Below are positions 33,280 to 46,030 of a DNA stretch of 64,000 nucleotides, piece after piece. The stretch covers positions 1-64,000 of the forward strand of contig NC_006681.1 in NCBI RefSeq assembly GCF_000091045.1. The letters run 5' to 3'. The notes beneath the pieces were generated by a model. That model had not been told where the DNA came from. It saw only the letters and a list, made by a program, of their open reading frames with translations, and did no database searches. Each line of letters opens with the position of its first letter. Within the stretch, counting starts at the first letter, position 1. The position numbers and the translations under genes were made by a program. The DNA is from Cryptococcus deneoformans JEC21. Its lineage: Eukaryota; Basidiomycota; Tremellomycetes; Tremellales; Cryptococcaceae.

Positions 33280-35042
33280 ATGCTCCCCACAACCCTCTTC
33301 TTCTTACTGACGCTAGCCTTACTAGGCGGATGCTTGGCGGAATCGCTTTATAACGTTTTAGGAGGTCAGTTTTCTTTTTCTTTAAGCGGAGAAATGGAGG
33401 AGTAAAAAGTGGAGGTTTCCACGTCGACGTTTACGCGTTTTTTTGCAGAGAGGTGACATACTAATGGAGATGTGTTGTAGTGAGAAAGGACGCTTCAGAC
33501 GCTGATATCAAGAAGGCGTACCGGGTGAGTATACATCTAGAGGCCGTATCTCAGCTGTGAATGATAGGTGAGAGCATGAGAGCTGAATTTCATTGCAGAA
33601 ATTGTCAAAAAAATATCATCCCGATATCAATCCTGACGAGGCGGCCCACGAAAAATTTATCCAAGTTTCTAAAGGTCAGACGATATGATTAATGTATACG
33701 CACGTTCTGGGGCTTACGGTGACTGTGTATAGCTTATGAGGTCCTGTCAAACTCTGAGACAAGGACGATTTACGACAGACATGGCGAGCAGGGTTTGAAG
33801 CAACATGAAGCTCAAAAATCTGGCGGAAGCCAAGATCCGTTTGCCAGATTCTTTGGAGGAGGTTAGTCTTCATTCGCTTTGCTATGGGAAGAGGATTAGT
33901 AAGGAGCGGCGTGAACGAGGTGATGGGGTGAGGGGGGGCGATTGATGCCCTTTACTGTGGGGGACGATTTACTGACCTTGGGATTCGTAGGTGCTGCACA
34001 AGAGCAGAAAGGTCCTGGATTGATCACGAATGTTGAGGTTTCCTTGGCGGACCTGTACACAGGCAGAACGTTGGAGGTACGTTCTCCTTGAAGGAAGCTT
34101 TTTGAAATAATTGCTAATGCTTGTTGATTGCAGTTCCAAATACCTCGACGAGTCATTTGCCCTCATTGTCACGGATCAGGAGCGGAGTCTGAGAAGGATA
34201 TTCATTCATGTAACAAGTGTGGAGGACAAGGAGTGGTCGTCCAGCGACATCAGGTCTTCCCCGGAATGTTCACCAATGTCCAAATGACGTGAGTCATCGC
34301 AACCAACCCTCTCAGCAGGCTCATCCACTAATGCTTTTGCTTGAAAGGTGCCCTCATTGTAATGGTAAAGGCAAACAAATCACCCGCTCATGTCATGTCT
34401 GCCACTCTGAAAAAACTGTTCAAACCCAGCACACTCTCGCTCTACACATTCCTGCCGGTGCACCCGAAGGATTTGAGGAGGTTTTCCATGGAGAAGCGGA
34501 TGAACAGATTGATATGGAAGCGGGCGATGTAGTGGTACGGGTGAGGAGTAAGTTGAACGAGGGTGAAGGGGCGTGGAGGAGGAAGGAGAATGGGATTTTG
34601 GGAAGGGTAACATTGAGTGTGGCTGAGGTAAATCCCTGTTTGGTGGAAACAGAAAGAACTTGGCTGAAGCGTTATTTTCGGACAGGCATTGCTTGGATTT
34701 GAGAGACGCTTGACGCATCTTGATGGTCGTACAATTACATTGTCACGGACAGGAACGACCCAGCCTGGAGAAGTAGAAGTGATCGAAGGAGAGGGTGTAA
34801 GAATTCTAGCACCCTAATTGTTTTGCGAATCTGATCTATTGTTATTAGATGCCATCGTACATGGACATTCCGCCGGGGGACATGTTCATTGAATATTCTG
34901 TCGTTTTCCCCACAGCAGTATCCTCAGAGACTAGACAGAGTAAGTCAAGCATTTTCCGCATGCATGTCAACCGTATTAATCCTCTGTAGAACTCTCCGAT
35001 ATATTAAAGTATGCGCCACCTGTGCACCACGACGAGCTGTAA
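33280..35042 (+). CDS. SCJ1: ER-lumenal DnaJ co-chaperone, SCJ1/ERdj3 type
   Basis: A signal peptide (MLPTTLFFLLTLALLGGCLA) precedes a J domain with the HPD motif (KKYHPDINPDEAA) that activates the Hsp70 BiP/Kar2. A short Gly-rich stretch (RFFGGG) leads to the zinc-binding region with CPHCHGSG, CNKCGGQG, CPHCNGKG and CHVC repeats, then the substrate-binding C-terminal domains. The protein ends VHHDEL, so it has a canonical HDEL ER-retention signal. Small exons near the start and seven or so introns are typical of the genome. Role: folding and quality control of secreted proteins, in keeping with the many secretory genes in this region. The start is the only ATG that yields the signal peptide. 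Confidence 0.96.
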
Positions 35043-35434
35043 GATGAGAGAGGCCATAGAGATAGTAGATACCAAGCGTCTGATCGGATGCATACGTAAC
35101 TTCTTGTTGGATCCACCTTGGCGGTGCCAATCTGCGGTGATCGAGGTGAAATGCCGAGCGGTGCCTGGTTGATAGCCCTGACCCCGCGGGGAAATGCGAG
35201 CCCGGCCGCAACCGTTCTGGTCTTGTGACCCAGCTGCGGCACCCGATCTCTGCTGTTGTGATGTGACGACAGCAGATGACCTATCGCAGCTCGACTCGAT
35301 AACTTGGCCCTCCCATGTATATATATACGGCCGACACCGGTCTGCGATCCTTCCTGTCTGCACCTCTTATTGCTTTCTCACAACATCACTCCAACCAGCC
35401 AATAAACACAACAACTACTCTGACGCCTGCCATC
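35043..35434 (+). promoter_or_regulatory. promoter of the STF2-like gene
   Basis: About 390 bases between two genes on the same strand. A strong TATA tract (TATATATATA at 35318-35327) lies about 110 bases before the start codon, followed by pyrimidine-rich sequence typical of highly expressed, stress-inducible fungal genes. Confidence 0.55.
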
Positions 35435-36554
35435 ATGACTAGGACTGAGGTGAGTTTTGGCCGCTCCACCGCCCGAGCTGGTGACGTCTCCATCTCAATA
35501 CCGCAGTGGAGCTGCATGCCAAGTTTGGACCAGGCTAACAACTGTCCTTCCGCTTCGTCTCCAATCCTACCAATCACTGTTTGTCTGCCTGTCCTCTATG
35601 CGCTGTGGACCGCTGCCCTCCTACGGCCTCACGTAAATGTGCCTTCACCATGGTATCTTCATCTGGAATGTCTTTTACCACCGTGCTGCGCCCTTATTGT
35701 ATGTCCCCGTGACCGTCTCCTGTCTAACCGGACTACTCCACTCCGCGCCTATCTTTTCTTCCCATCTTGCTTTTACCCTTGTTTCGTCTACGATCTATTC
35801 CCCACCATTCCTTCTCGCTCCACCTATCCCATCTTTCCATGTCACCCCACTACGCACTGACCCAACAGCGCAACCAATACCCCGCTGCCGTCCTCAAGGA
35901 CCGTCATTCCCGCACTGGTCTCGACAAGACCCAGTGGAACCACAAGAACGGCGATGGCGCCCATAACTGGGGATCTACCGCCCGTAAAGGCGATGACGAA
36001 GCTTCCGGCCGTCTTGACGGTGAGGCCGAGGCTGAAGCCGCTCTAGACGAACTCCCGTCTTCCGACGTTTTTGACCTCGATGAAGAGATCAATGATCCTG
36101 TCGGTGCGATGCCTGTCACCGACTCTGGCAATGACTTTAAGCCGATGGACCTTGGCAAAAGAGGGAGTATCCAGGGCCAGAGTAATATTGCTACCAGCCC
36201 CACCGATAGTATGAGCAGCCTTGACTCTGGCGACAGGCCTGGGATGGGGAGGAGGATGAGTGCGGTGAGTGATGAAGAGAGAGAGAAGATGAGGCTCTAT
36301 AGGGAGGGTGTCCTCCACAAGAAGCAGGGTTGGTTTTCATATCCATCTCCGCTTTTACTTATGCTGACTTGTCCTTAATTGCAGGCGTCGACTTGGCCCA
36401 CATCGCTAGGTCCTCGCACGGTATCGCCATGTCGCCTCCCACCAACAGCTACCTCGGCCCTGTCAGCCCTTCCAACACCAGGTATGGTTTCAATTTTGTA
36501 AGTGTTCAACTTTAGCACCTCTTTACTCTTATTAATACAATATAGAACAAGTAA
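35435..36554 (+). CDS. STF2-like small hydrophilin
   Basis: Exon 1 is only five codons (MTRTE); a long intron of about 420 bases follows, and exon 2 starts at 35869 with RNQYPAAVLKDRHSRTG. The pattern MTRT, a short R/H/K-rich part and NGDGAHNWGS resembles the yeast STF2 family (MTRTxKW... GKGNWG), small, charged, disordered proteins linked to ATP-synthase inhibitor stabilisation and desiccation tolerance. The rest is acidic and Ser-rich, ending SNTRYGFNFNK after two more introns. No membrane or enzyme domain is visible. The unusually long first intron and the strong TATA suggest regulated, high expression. The family link is by eye and moderately secure; the cellular role is uncertain. Confidence 0.72.
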
Positions 36555-38821
36555 AATGTTGTATCATTATATATGTCGAGCCGGTACTCGACCCCACCAA
36601 TGTGCATTTAGTCTTTTGATGTTGTGTCCCCGCGCTCAGAAAATGTTGATTAGCCTTTATATCAGAAACCCTCACGTTGTAGGATAGTCAGTCGCAGCAA
36701 TGCCGGAGCGTTTGTAGTAAATGTGACCAGGAAAGATTTACAGAATTCATACATGACAATAGTCTTGCTTCATTATCAAACTTCGACTAAGATAGCACAA
36801 CAGCTTACTAGGACGCATTCATCCTTTCCTGGTGCCCCTTCTTTAATCTCTAAAGACAGCATACTCAACCTTCCTCACGACTTTCACTATGCCCAGTGCC
36901 ATTCCTCGCGACCAATTCACCACTCTTCACAGTCCTGCTCCGTACCGCCGTTCTCGCACCTTGTGCCGCTCATTGTTAATTATTATTTCATTTACTAGCT
37001 TACTCAGAGTATCTTCACCCAAGATGTCTGCTGTAGTTCGAGGGAAATCCAGAATAGCATGAAAGGATATCAAAGGCCTTAGAACCTCGTGGTGTATCGT
37101 GATTTAGAGCAAATCGAGGATCAACAAAGCGCGAAGAGGGCTTCCTTTGTAAGCTGTAAGATGTAATCGGCCTGAACATATCTCATGAAGGACTACCGCT
37201 CACTATCCGACCGACGCGTGCCTACTGATATGCCGACAGATTATGCTGTCTACTTCTGAGAAGAATTATTTCTCCTTTCAGTGAAATCCTAAAGAGGCCC
37301 TGGCCTTCTAAAAAAGGCGTGTCGGCAGATTGACCAGTAAGAGAAAGGGGAGGAAGAACGTTGCATTCCAGCTTTCTAGGCTGAGTCGATAAGTTGTCGC
37401 AGCGAGGTATGCAGATGGTATTAAATGGAGCCGGTAGAGATCCTGAGCTAGTGTCGCCCACAGGAACAGGAGGACTGGCGGTGACCGTTATTGAAGGAGT
37501 AAATCCAAAATCGAGTAGGTGCGAGGGTTGGAGAAGATGAATTAGAGTAGGGAATGAAGTTGTGGATGGGTGGATTGGAATGGTTTTTAGTCGTTTCGGT
37601 TGCTGGATATGGCGTTTGGCATTATGGATTGATCGCAGGTAGGAATAAAGGCCTACAATTTGCTTGATAAATGTCTGTTTATAGACCTGACGAATTCATG
37701 TGAATTGATAGGTCGACAACGCACTTATTGATATCTGTGAATTGCGGTCGATTGCCGACCTTTATCAATAAATGGTACTCTGGTTGTTCAATAATCTATC
37801 GCTGTTAGAAACAATAATTTCCGACTGCCAACAAACGAGCATGTGGTGGGCTCAACGGACATTCGGTGAAAGGCGGAACTGCATTTCTTCACGTCGGCCG
37901 CGCTACTGTGCTGAGTCTCGTACAGAGTTTGGTGCAGATTCAGGTGCAGATTCTGAGCAGCGAGCAGAAAGCTAGATGATGTATTGCTGAGCCGTTGTTG
38001 GCAGAAAGGCAGATCCAGCTGTAGTAGTAGTGGCGTTTCGACACAGAAGCCTATTGATGTTAGAAGTTGAATCTGAACAGATCTGAGTCAGCGGTCAGCA
38101 AGATGTCTGCAGCACGAGATATATATTCTAGCAAGATTGCTTGATGAACTGCACTTATTTCACCACTGCCGGTATTGCCCGGCGTGAAATGTTTTGACAG
38201 ATAGGAGCGCTACAGCAGCGCCAGGCCCCAGTACCCAGTACATGCCACAACGGCGCCCGGAAGGCAGAGCAGGGATGCACAGTATTTATTGGATACCACA
38301 TATCGTCGCGAAGCGCTGAAAAGGCTGTACTTGTGGGGATCAACTTGTACTTGCACGCAGTTCAGTGATATAAATGCATGCATACAAGGATGAGAAATGT
38401 GAATGCAAGTCGTGGCTGAGTGGGGATGACGTGTCTGCAGTATATGGGGGTGGTTTTTGAGCGGCATTGGCGAGATCCGATAATTAGTGTTACTCAGTCT
38501 CACGGCTGCGAGTCCTCCTACCGTCCTACCGTCTCCTATTCCATCCTTCCTTCCAACCGCTGCACCCCCTCGCCACCGCTCTCTACGCCGCAGTCCAGTC
38601 AACCGTACGTCCTCCTTTCTCCCTTCCTCACAAACGACACCCAGCGCAGGCGGTGTCGTCATAGGCATCCCGAGTCGAAAACCAACGCGCGCTAGGAAGA
38701 CACGCTCTACCACAACGCTTCTCCCACACCTCTTATGGTCCAACCGCTCTATCCACAACTGCTGACTGCTTTTCTCCCCAGAAGTCAAAATATCCACTCT
38801 GCATCCGCAGCTTCTTCCCAC
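36555..38821. other. 2.27 kb intergenic region, probable long regulatory or leader region
   Basis: This is the longest gene-free stretch. No frame with domain features is present. It contains short repeats such as GTGCAGATTCAGGTGCAGATTC near 37930-37955 (two copies of GTGCAGATTC) and AT-rich promoter-like tracts. The 700 bases before the RRM gene are pyrimidine-rich and have splice-like AG and GT sites, so a spliced 5' leader is possible. A noncoding RNA or decayed transposon end cannot be excluded. Confidence 0.4.
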
Positions 38822-41800
38822 ATGTCGTCCTTATTCGAGGCCGCCGCGGCCTTCGAAGAAGCGGCTGCACATGGGGCGAACCCCGTCATACTCGAAAGGT
38901 CAGGTAAAGGACACTCCCCTGTGGTAAGTGTTGCAAGCATGTGGTGGAGATATACTTGCTCACCTAGATCCATCAACGCAGGTCACTATGACAGACATGA
39001 GCGGTGCGAGTTCCCGTGCTCCGACATCGGCTGAGATTGATGCTGTCATTGCCGCTGCGATAGCCAACGCACCTCCACCACCTCCTTCAGACTTTAACTC
39101 TGACAGTGAGTTGCCTTCTTCCTTCAGTAGACGACGGGAGAAACAGCATTAATGGCAGACTCATTAGTAAACCGTTCTGTAACGCCACTCATGACAAATC
39201 TTTTGCCCTCGGCAGTTGGTAGTGACGGGCGAGTCAACCTTTTCGTGGGGAACGTAAATCTATTTACTTGCTGCACACCTAAAGTTGCTAACTCTGTGTT
39301 AGCTCCCGTATAGAGTTCGATGGCAGGATCTAAAGGATCTTTTCAGAAAAGCGGGAACAGTATTGAGGGCGGACGTCAGTTTGGGACCGGATAATAGGAG
39401 TAGAGGATACGGTACCGTCTTAATGGGCAGCAGGGAAGATGCTGCACGAGCAATAGGTACGTTGGCTGATCCTCGTAACGTTCCATACTAATCCAAACCA
39501 GATCGCTACAATGGCTACACTTGGCAGACAAGAACCCTTGAAGTCCGACCTGACCGTCTCCCGCCAGAGTATGAGCCCCAGTCCCATCCCATTCACCACA
39601 ACGCCAACCCTCGCTCCGCCATGTACTCTTTCCATAACTTCCCTGGTCCCTCTCATACACCTTTTTCCATCCCGGGCCACATCACCCCTCAATCCGGCCA
39701 AGGCTGGCTCCCTGGACAAATACCGAGTTCAAGGCCGTTCTCGGCGGCCGGTGGCCTGATACCCGGAGGCATGGGTGTCCCATCGAGTTCAAGTGCTGTG
39801 GGTCTGACGAGCTCGACGCCGATACCTGGGGCGCAATCGCCCCCTTCTGTCTTCGGAGCTCAGCCTCTTCCACTCAGCGTGCAAAATACGGGTCTGAATG
39901 CTTTCCACTCGCTTGGACAGTCACCTCTTGCTGGATCTCTCACATCTGGTACTGGAGCTGCTATGCCTGCAGGTGTTAGCGCAGTTCGCCGCGATTCTCT
40001 CACACCCTTTGGAGCGTCCCTCACAACTTTTGATTCTGCAGCGGCCCCTCTCTCGAGTACGTCACCTAATATGGCCGTTTCACGGCCTACATCGAGCAGT
40101 GGTAGCGTCAAGCCTCCTTCTCCTGGTGGAAGCCGCGCTCCTCCACCAGGTACGCTTGGCCCCCTTCCTCCTTCCTTGTTTGCCGGTATAAAACCTGCGC
40201 CAGCTGTTGATGCGATAGCACCTACGATTGCAGGAGATGTACCAGCACAGAGTCCAAATGGAGGAGCGGGGAGATTGGCGGCGGCGCCGATTCCTCAGTT
40301 GGAAGGATTGGCCAACCAGGGAATGGGATTAGGTCCTCCTAGCACGCTGCATGACCGAGTGATTTTTGTCTCAAACGCAAGTCAATCATCTTTGAAATTT
40401 CACCGCAGACGCTGACTGAATGTCGCAGTTACCTTTGTCGATGCAATGGCAAGATCTGAAAGACATGCTAAGGCCTGCGGGAACCATTATTCGAGCAGAG
40501 TAGGTTTCCATTTTTCATTCGTGAAGAGTACCTAGGTGCTGATTCAAGTAAAAGTGTTGCCACCGATGCCCACGGAAAGCCTAGAGGATTCGGGACTGCA
40601 TTGTTCGCTACTGAAGCCGATGCCACAAGAGCTGTACTTTTGTTCAACGAGTGAGTGGCCCAAAGCTTCAACGCAGATCATAGCTGACCAGCCGTTAGCC
40701 GCGAGATCGGTGGTTTCCGGATTCGTGCTCACTTGGAGAGGGACATCCACCCCGAAGTTTCTCAGCGTAGTGCCAGAAATTCTGTATCTGGAGAGGCTAC
40801 TTCTCTGGGTATCCAGGACCACCTGACTGGCGTCCCGGAAGGCGTCAAGGATATGCTCCAAAGCAATGGCATTACTCCGATCGACACCTCTGTTCCTTCC
40901 ACCAAGCCTAGTAGCACTTCCCCCATTGCCAAGCTCCCTTGGAGTCTGAACACTTCTTTACAGACTCACACCGCCCCAGGGCATGGCCAACCCCCTCATG
41001 GCGAACCATCACCCACCTCTCACACTCCCGTGTTCCGTCACCCCCACCATCCCGGTCCCATATCCATGCCTCCCTTCCATATGGAACACGGGAATCCCAT
41101 ATCACCACTTCACACTCGCGGTCTCCCTCCTATGACACCTTCCATGCCTGGATTCGTTTTCAATTATCCCGAGACGCCTCCTCTTCACGGGCACGCCTCT
41201 CATTTTATGTCTCCTGCCGCTGGACCATTTTCACCAGGCATTCCTGTCACATCGCCCGGTGCATTCCAGTACAACCCTTTCCTCAACCCTGCTCCTGGAG
41301 CTCCTGTTAATCGCTTCCCTTCTACTCCTGGTAATCACCCACAAGCCGGTTCAGCTGCACTGGGCACACCTACGACGCAGGCGTTTCCTAATGGGCCGAT
41401 TGGATATGGGCAGTATGCCGGTCCCCCAGGTGGGGCGTTACAGGGCAAATCTGAGAATTCACCGCAAGCCAGGCAGGGACAGGATTACTTTGCCAACGCG
41501 ATCCCTCCTCAACATGCTACTTCCACAGCTGGAAATAGGACGTTGGGCGTTGGTGCTTTGGGCGGGAAAGACAAGTTGCGAAGTAGTCCACTGAGCGGGG
41601 GGGATGGTCAGAACGATTCGGATGAAGAGACGAGAGCGCCGTCCGCGGTGGGTGATGAGTTGGCGAAGATGGCGGAAGAATTGACAGTTGATGACGAGAA
41701 CGAGGATGGAGAGCCAGGGAGGCAGAGTTCGAGTGGATTGAGCCTTTCGGGTTTGGGTTCAAGTGCGGCAGTTAGCCCACGTGGTGGAAGGGCTAGTATG

Positions 41801-41827
41801 GACGATGGAAAGCTGGGTAGGCACTAG
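38822..41827 (+). CDS. RNA-binding protein with two RRM domains
   Basis: Starts MSSLFEAAAAFEEAAAHG at 38822. Short exons lead into RRM 1 (roughly residues 85-160): RNP2 is VNLFVGNLP and RNP1 is RSRGYGTVLM. A Pro/Ser/Gly-rich low-complexity linker of about 240 residues follows (tracts like PPSPGGSRAPPPGTLGPLPP). RRM 2 (RVIFVSNLP..., KPRGFGTALF) repeats a WQDLKD helix also found in RRM 1, so the two domains are sister copies. The C-terminal third is again Pro/His/Met-rich and ends with a Ser-rich acidic tail and a stop at 41825-41827. Such architecture fits an mRNA-binding protein of the nucleus or cytoplasmic granules; orthology to a named yeast protein is not clear. The preceding 2.3 kb lacks genes. 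Confidence 0.9.
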
Positions 41828-42331
41828 TTAACATTTCTCTCTTTTTTTTTCCTTGTTTCCTTTTCGGTGAGGGTTAGTGAAGAAGTTGGCGGCCAGAAGT
41901 CAAATGGTCCTGGGTTTGAGTTGGGAAAATTCATTCTTAGTCTTTTTCTTTCGGGCAGGGAGGTCTCTTAAATTCATTCATTTCTTTCAGGTATATATAT
42001 ATATAGTCTCTTAGTTCTGGTTAGTGGCGTTTCATAGAAAAGAAAAAGGGATTGGAATTTTAGCATTTGACGAATAAAAGGTGGGATTCAAAGCAAGAGC
42101 ATTATAGGGAATTTCATTCGGGTAGAAGGAGAAAAAAGTGTTTTATGCATAGTTCTTCCGAGCTTTTCTCGTTTCGGTCATAAATAAATATATGACGCTT
42201 GTCACCACTTGAATCATTTCCCTGGCACATTCATTTCCATCGCTACTCTACATGTATAGGCCCCGTCTAATATATGAGTTACAGTGTTACTGTTATGCTA
42301 TGTATCCCGCCGCTAGTCAGAGACTGCTTTT
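41828..42331. other. convergent 3' region with AT repeat
   Basis: About 500 bases between convergent stop codons. A poly-T tract (41842-41850) follows the RRM stop, and there is a TATATATATATA tract near 41995. These suit 3' UTRs and polyadenylation signals. No gene seen. Confidence 0.45.
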
Positions 42332-43466
42332 TCAGTGCCTTCCAGCACGTTCTTGGCTTGCGTCTTTCACTAATCCTCTCATTAGTACTGCTGGTTCAAA
42401 GATTCCAATCACTGACTTACGCCTATGTGCTGGTTCCCATCCCCCTTCCACACTTTCGCTTTTCAACAATGGGTTCGGTAAAGTATTTGTCGTTGAACCC
42501 AACGATGTGTAACCTTGGTCATACAGTATACAGTACGGCACCTGAAGTTCAAGGAGGAAGTCCCATACATCCGAGTATGTCCAATGAAGAATAGGGTGGA
42601 CGCGGATGAACTGAGGCCAGGAAGGGTCGGTGGGTGCTATTATGTCCACGGCTGCGCGCTTCCGTTAATGACTGCGCAGAGTGAGTAGATGAGAATGAAC
42701 TGACCATCATTGGGATCACCCTGCCTCGTACCGACCAAAACGCCTTTTACTCCCCTTCCTCCTCCACATCCCAGCCATTCCTCCAAAGCAGCCTTCATAC
42801 CCCCTCCAAATCTGTACAAATCCAGTCCATACAGCTTGGTGGATGAAAGTACAAACTCGTCGAGTTCAGCAAAAGGGTTGGGAGCTGTTATATATATTGA
42901 ACGGATTGGTGGGTACGGAAGATCGGTCGGTGGGTGGTGGTGGGTGGAGCGAGGATGTGAAAAGGGTGGGGACGGGTTGGAGGCTGGTGGGGTGATGGAA
43001 GGAGGCGTACATGCTGGCAAGGAAGGTGGAAGAACTGGTTGGGGCGAAAGAGGTTCTTGCGGGGTACGAGATGGCAGCGGAGGGATCGTTATCTTTGGAG
43101 AAGGCTTGGGAAATAGATGAGGTGGGAGGGAAGGGGTATGTCGGGCATACAGGACAGCAGCATAGAGATGCAGCAATACCGTACCTGGAATGAATTGCCG
43201 ACAATTAGCCTTGAGAAAGCAATGGCAGCAAGCAGCTTGCAGGTAGACATACAATCTTTACCTCCATTAAAAGAGATCGCCACAGTTTCCTCTCTGCATC
43301 CATCCGCCATCAGCAGTCGATCCAAATTGCACAAACTAAATACGCACCCAAGGATGTCGATGACAGACTCGATTAGGACGAGGGCTTCGATTATGAGCTT
43401 GCCGAGCGAATCTTGCTTTTGAGCTCTTTCCAGAAGAGCGTGCAAAGACTGGGATATGTTCGCCAT
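42332..43466 (-). CDS. FAD1: FAD synthetase (FMN adenylyltransferase)
   Basis: Transfers AMP from ATP to FMN to make FAD in the cytosol. The N-terminal exon ([18 protein letters not shown]) leads to the PP-loop sequence [13 protein letters not shown], spliced to [12 protein letters not shown]. Further signature parts: [50 protein letters not shown] and [15 protein letters not shown] last intron (donor near 42417) changes the frame to [12 protein letters not shown], which restores the conserved QERAGR end; without it the frame has no family match. A Pro-rich insert of about 80 residues (tracts such as [16 protein letters not shown]) separates the PP-loop from the rest and is unusual for the family. 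The enzyme would supply FAD to flavoproteins such as the GMC oxidoreductase of this window, but also all others. Confidence 0.93.
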
Positions 43467-43987
43467 GGTCCCGATAGCTGCTCTTTGGGGCCTCTGAGGA
43501 GATTCGAAGCGCTGAAGAAGGCAGCGTGGGCGAGCGACTGAGAATACGTAGTAGCCGCGAAGAGCGCGATAAATAAGTCCGTCCTCTCGGATCTCATTTC
43601 GGTGATCTCCGGTTTTACCGAAAACAAAAGGCGGGTAAAAGTTGAACAAAAAGCACAAGATGTTAGGCATGCGCCAGGACAACCTTGTGTAGAAAATGTT
43701 GAATGATCGTTGAAAGCGTTCAATAGTGTGTAGCTAAACTAAAAATGACAGAGACCAAAGTAATGGAGAATTAGGATCTAATTCTTTGATTAGCACATGG
43801 TGGAAAAGTGGCAGGACAGGTGTCGAGTTCAGTGAGATGGACTGGTGCAAGGCGTCAGAATTAGGAGAGTAAAAGGTTGTCAACGAGAGAATGAGCAAGG
43901 ATATGCATCGAAATAAGCACAGAGTTAGTAGCCGTTATTATATCCAAGGTTATAGAGTATGAAATGATCCCATTCCAGCCTGAACGC
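43467..43987. other. spacer between FAD1 and the GH16 gene
   Basis: About 520 AT-rich bases holding the FAD1 promoter and the GH16 3' UTR. Nothing else recognised. Confidence 0.4.
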
Positions 43988-46030
43988 CTATATCCAGCCT
44001 GCAAATAAAAGCCCTACTGGCACCACAGACACCATCCCCAACATCTTCTCTCTCGCCGTCCGCCACCATGGCCTACGAATAGTAGCCCCATTAATCACCC
44101 CAACAGGTCCTCCAGCGCCCGTCAGATTCGAGTTCGTTTCCGCCTGCTGGGTTGTCACTTCTGCATCCGATTGTTGGTACACTTTGATGTAATTGATGAG
44201 CATGACCGTGTTATTGAGGTTGAGTGGGTTGGAGACATATTCGGGACATGTGCCAGGGCAGTAAGGGTATTCTAGAATGATTTTGTTTGTGCATGTCAGA
44301 CAAAAGTAATGGGGTGGAGACGAAAAGGGAGAACAAAGGGCTTACGATCCCACACACTGTTGATCCAGTCGCCGCAGAGGTTGATATTGAGCACCAAAAC
44401 TTGGGCTTTGAAGAAGGACTCTAGATCGCAGATGGATGCGTCCCAGATAGCTGTTGGTAGATCCCCTAAGGTCCTTCCATGTTAGCTAATGATCAGGTGA
44501 GAAGAATGCTCAACCCACAAGCGTCGGGATCAGGCGTCTCCGCAGTGATGCTACTTTTGATCAGCTTTCTTAAAACTAAACCAAATAGCGTTCAAGAACC
44601 CAACTGACTCGGATGGTATCTGTGCTCTATTCCAGTTCCCTAACGCCCACTTAGCTTGATCCGAAAACAAAAAAAAAAAACAAAGTTCCGATATGGGACT
44701 CACACATACGAATCCCATCTGTATCCCATTTCATTGCGAATACGCCCCCACCAGCCGAGTTGAATGGCATCCCGTACGACGAGTTGGAAGCGGAAATAAT
44801 GGAGCAGCCACTGCCGCCTGTAATCACATTATTAGATTGCACACACAGTTTGTGGAAGAAAGATGATTAATGACCTGTAGATGAATCACAATCTTGATTC
44901 TTCAAAAAAGAGGTCAATATATATATTCAAAAAGAAAGAGAAACAGCTTACAGTCAAAGTGCCCGAGTACAGATTGCTGGTGCTGTAATTAATGGAGCAT
45001 CCTGGCATCGTATGTCTGTTTTATCCGCTCAGTTCTACAATCCACATACCCTTAGGGGCACTACTCACATAGTCATTTGACTAAGGATTGTAGCCGCTCA
45101 GCTAGGATATGGTCGTGAAATACATGGCATCACAAAGCTACTCACTTGTTAGTGTTTGACTGAATCCCCTCGATAATGTCAATTTCTCCCTTCCGGTATC
45201 ATCAGTATTGGGCCCAAATCTATCTCCATATGAAAACCCACTGTCTCAGGCCAAGTCCCTTCATATCCTAACGTCCAAACTTATTAACCAAGGTAATTAG
45301 CACACCAGTACATCTTGTTGACCATTACATCAGAACCAAAAGGCACTTACACGCCGGCCAAACGCCACAACCCCACGGCATCAGAGCCAAATCGATAATG
45401 AAGAGACCACCTTCAAATAATGATTTGGTAGTGATTCGGACAGAGTTTCTGTTGGCGCCGACGGCTGTATCAGACCAGTGATCTACTTGAATACCTGGTA
45501 TTCCATCGCTTGTCCAGAACGCAAGACCATCCTTGAAAGCTGTTGCGTTATCGACATAGGTCACGACTAAGGAGTTTGAGGTCAATATTTCTTTGTTTCT
45601 CATTTTAATGAAATATCTTGACTCACGGCCATGACTTGGATCTATCGACAAGCAACCTTTAGCAAGACTGTTCAGATTCAAGTCACGCACCTATCATTGT
45701 GAACCAGTCCCATCCATCAAAAAACGTCTGTCCTTCATATGCGATTTGAAGTTCCCAATTCAACGCTCTTTTCGCTTCTTTATCCCACCCTATAAGCTCA
45801 GATTGACTATACATCCGCCCAAGAGGCTTGGTCCTGCGGCTTCTATGGCTGAGAGTAGGGTCGTCTCTAATAGGAAAAAGGTGAAGCGTTGTGTGGTCAA
45901 GAGAGGGGACATGAGGAGTTCGATAGGGTAGTAAAGGCTGGAGGGTTTTGGAATGGGTCGGGGGTCGAGGGGAGGGGCTTATAGCACCTACAATGCCGAG
46001 AAGAAAGGTAATTAGCAGTATGTGTATCAT
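43988..46030 (-). CDS. secreted GH16 beta-glucan-active glycoside hydrolase, probably membrane-anchored
   Basis: The start at ATG 46030 gives a signal peptide (MIHILLITFLLGIVGAIS); upstream in-frame extension has no ATG. A long linker precedes the GH16 domain. Landmarks: QTFFDGWDWFT, DNATAFKDGLAFWTSDGIPG, NSVRITTKSLFEGGLFIIDL, and the catalytic core GEIDIIEGIQSNTNN, with both Glu of E-x-D-x-x-E present. Later NINLCGDWINSVW and CPGTCPEYVSNPLNLNNTVM match fungal GH16 proteins active on mixed or beta-1,3-glucan. The C terminus ends in a hydrophobic segment (MLGMVSVVPVGLLFAGWI) preceded by small residues (GVINGATI), consistent with a GPI anchor. About ten exons; short ones near 44600-45300 were joined by eye. 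Likely role: cell-wall glucan remodelling. Confidence 0.9.

Noticed and set aside
37800..38160. Possible solo LTR (TG...CA ends, AT/GC mix)
   Set aside because: No target-site duplication, no terminal inverted repeat beyond two bases and no second copy in the window.
38210..38821. 203-codon minus-strand frame upstream of the RRM gene
   Set aside because: It is antisense to a pyrimidine-rich probable 5' leader and has a repetitive Arg/Gly composition expected from that.
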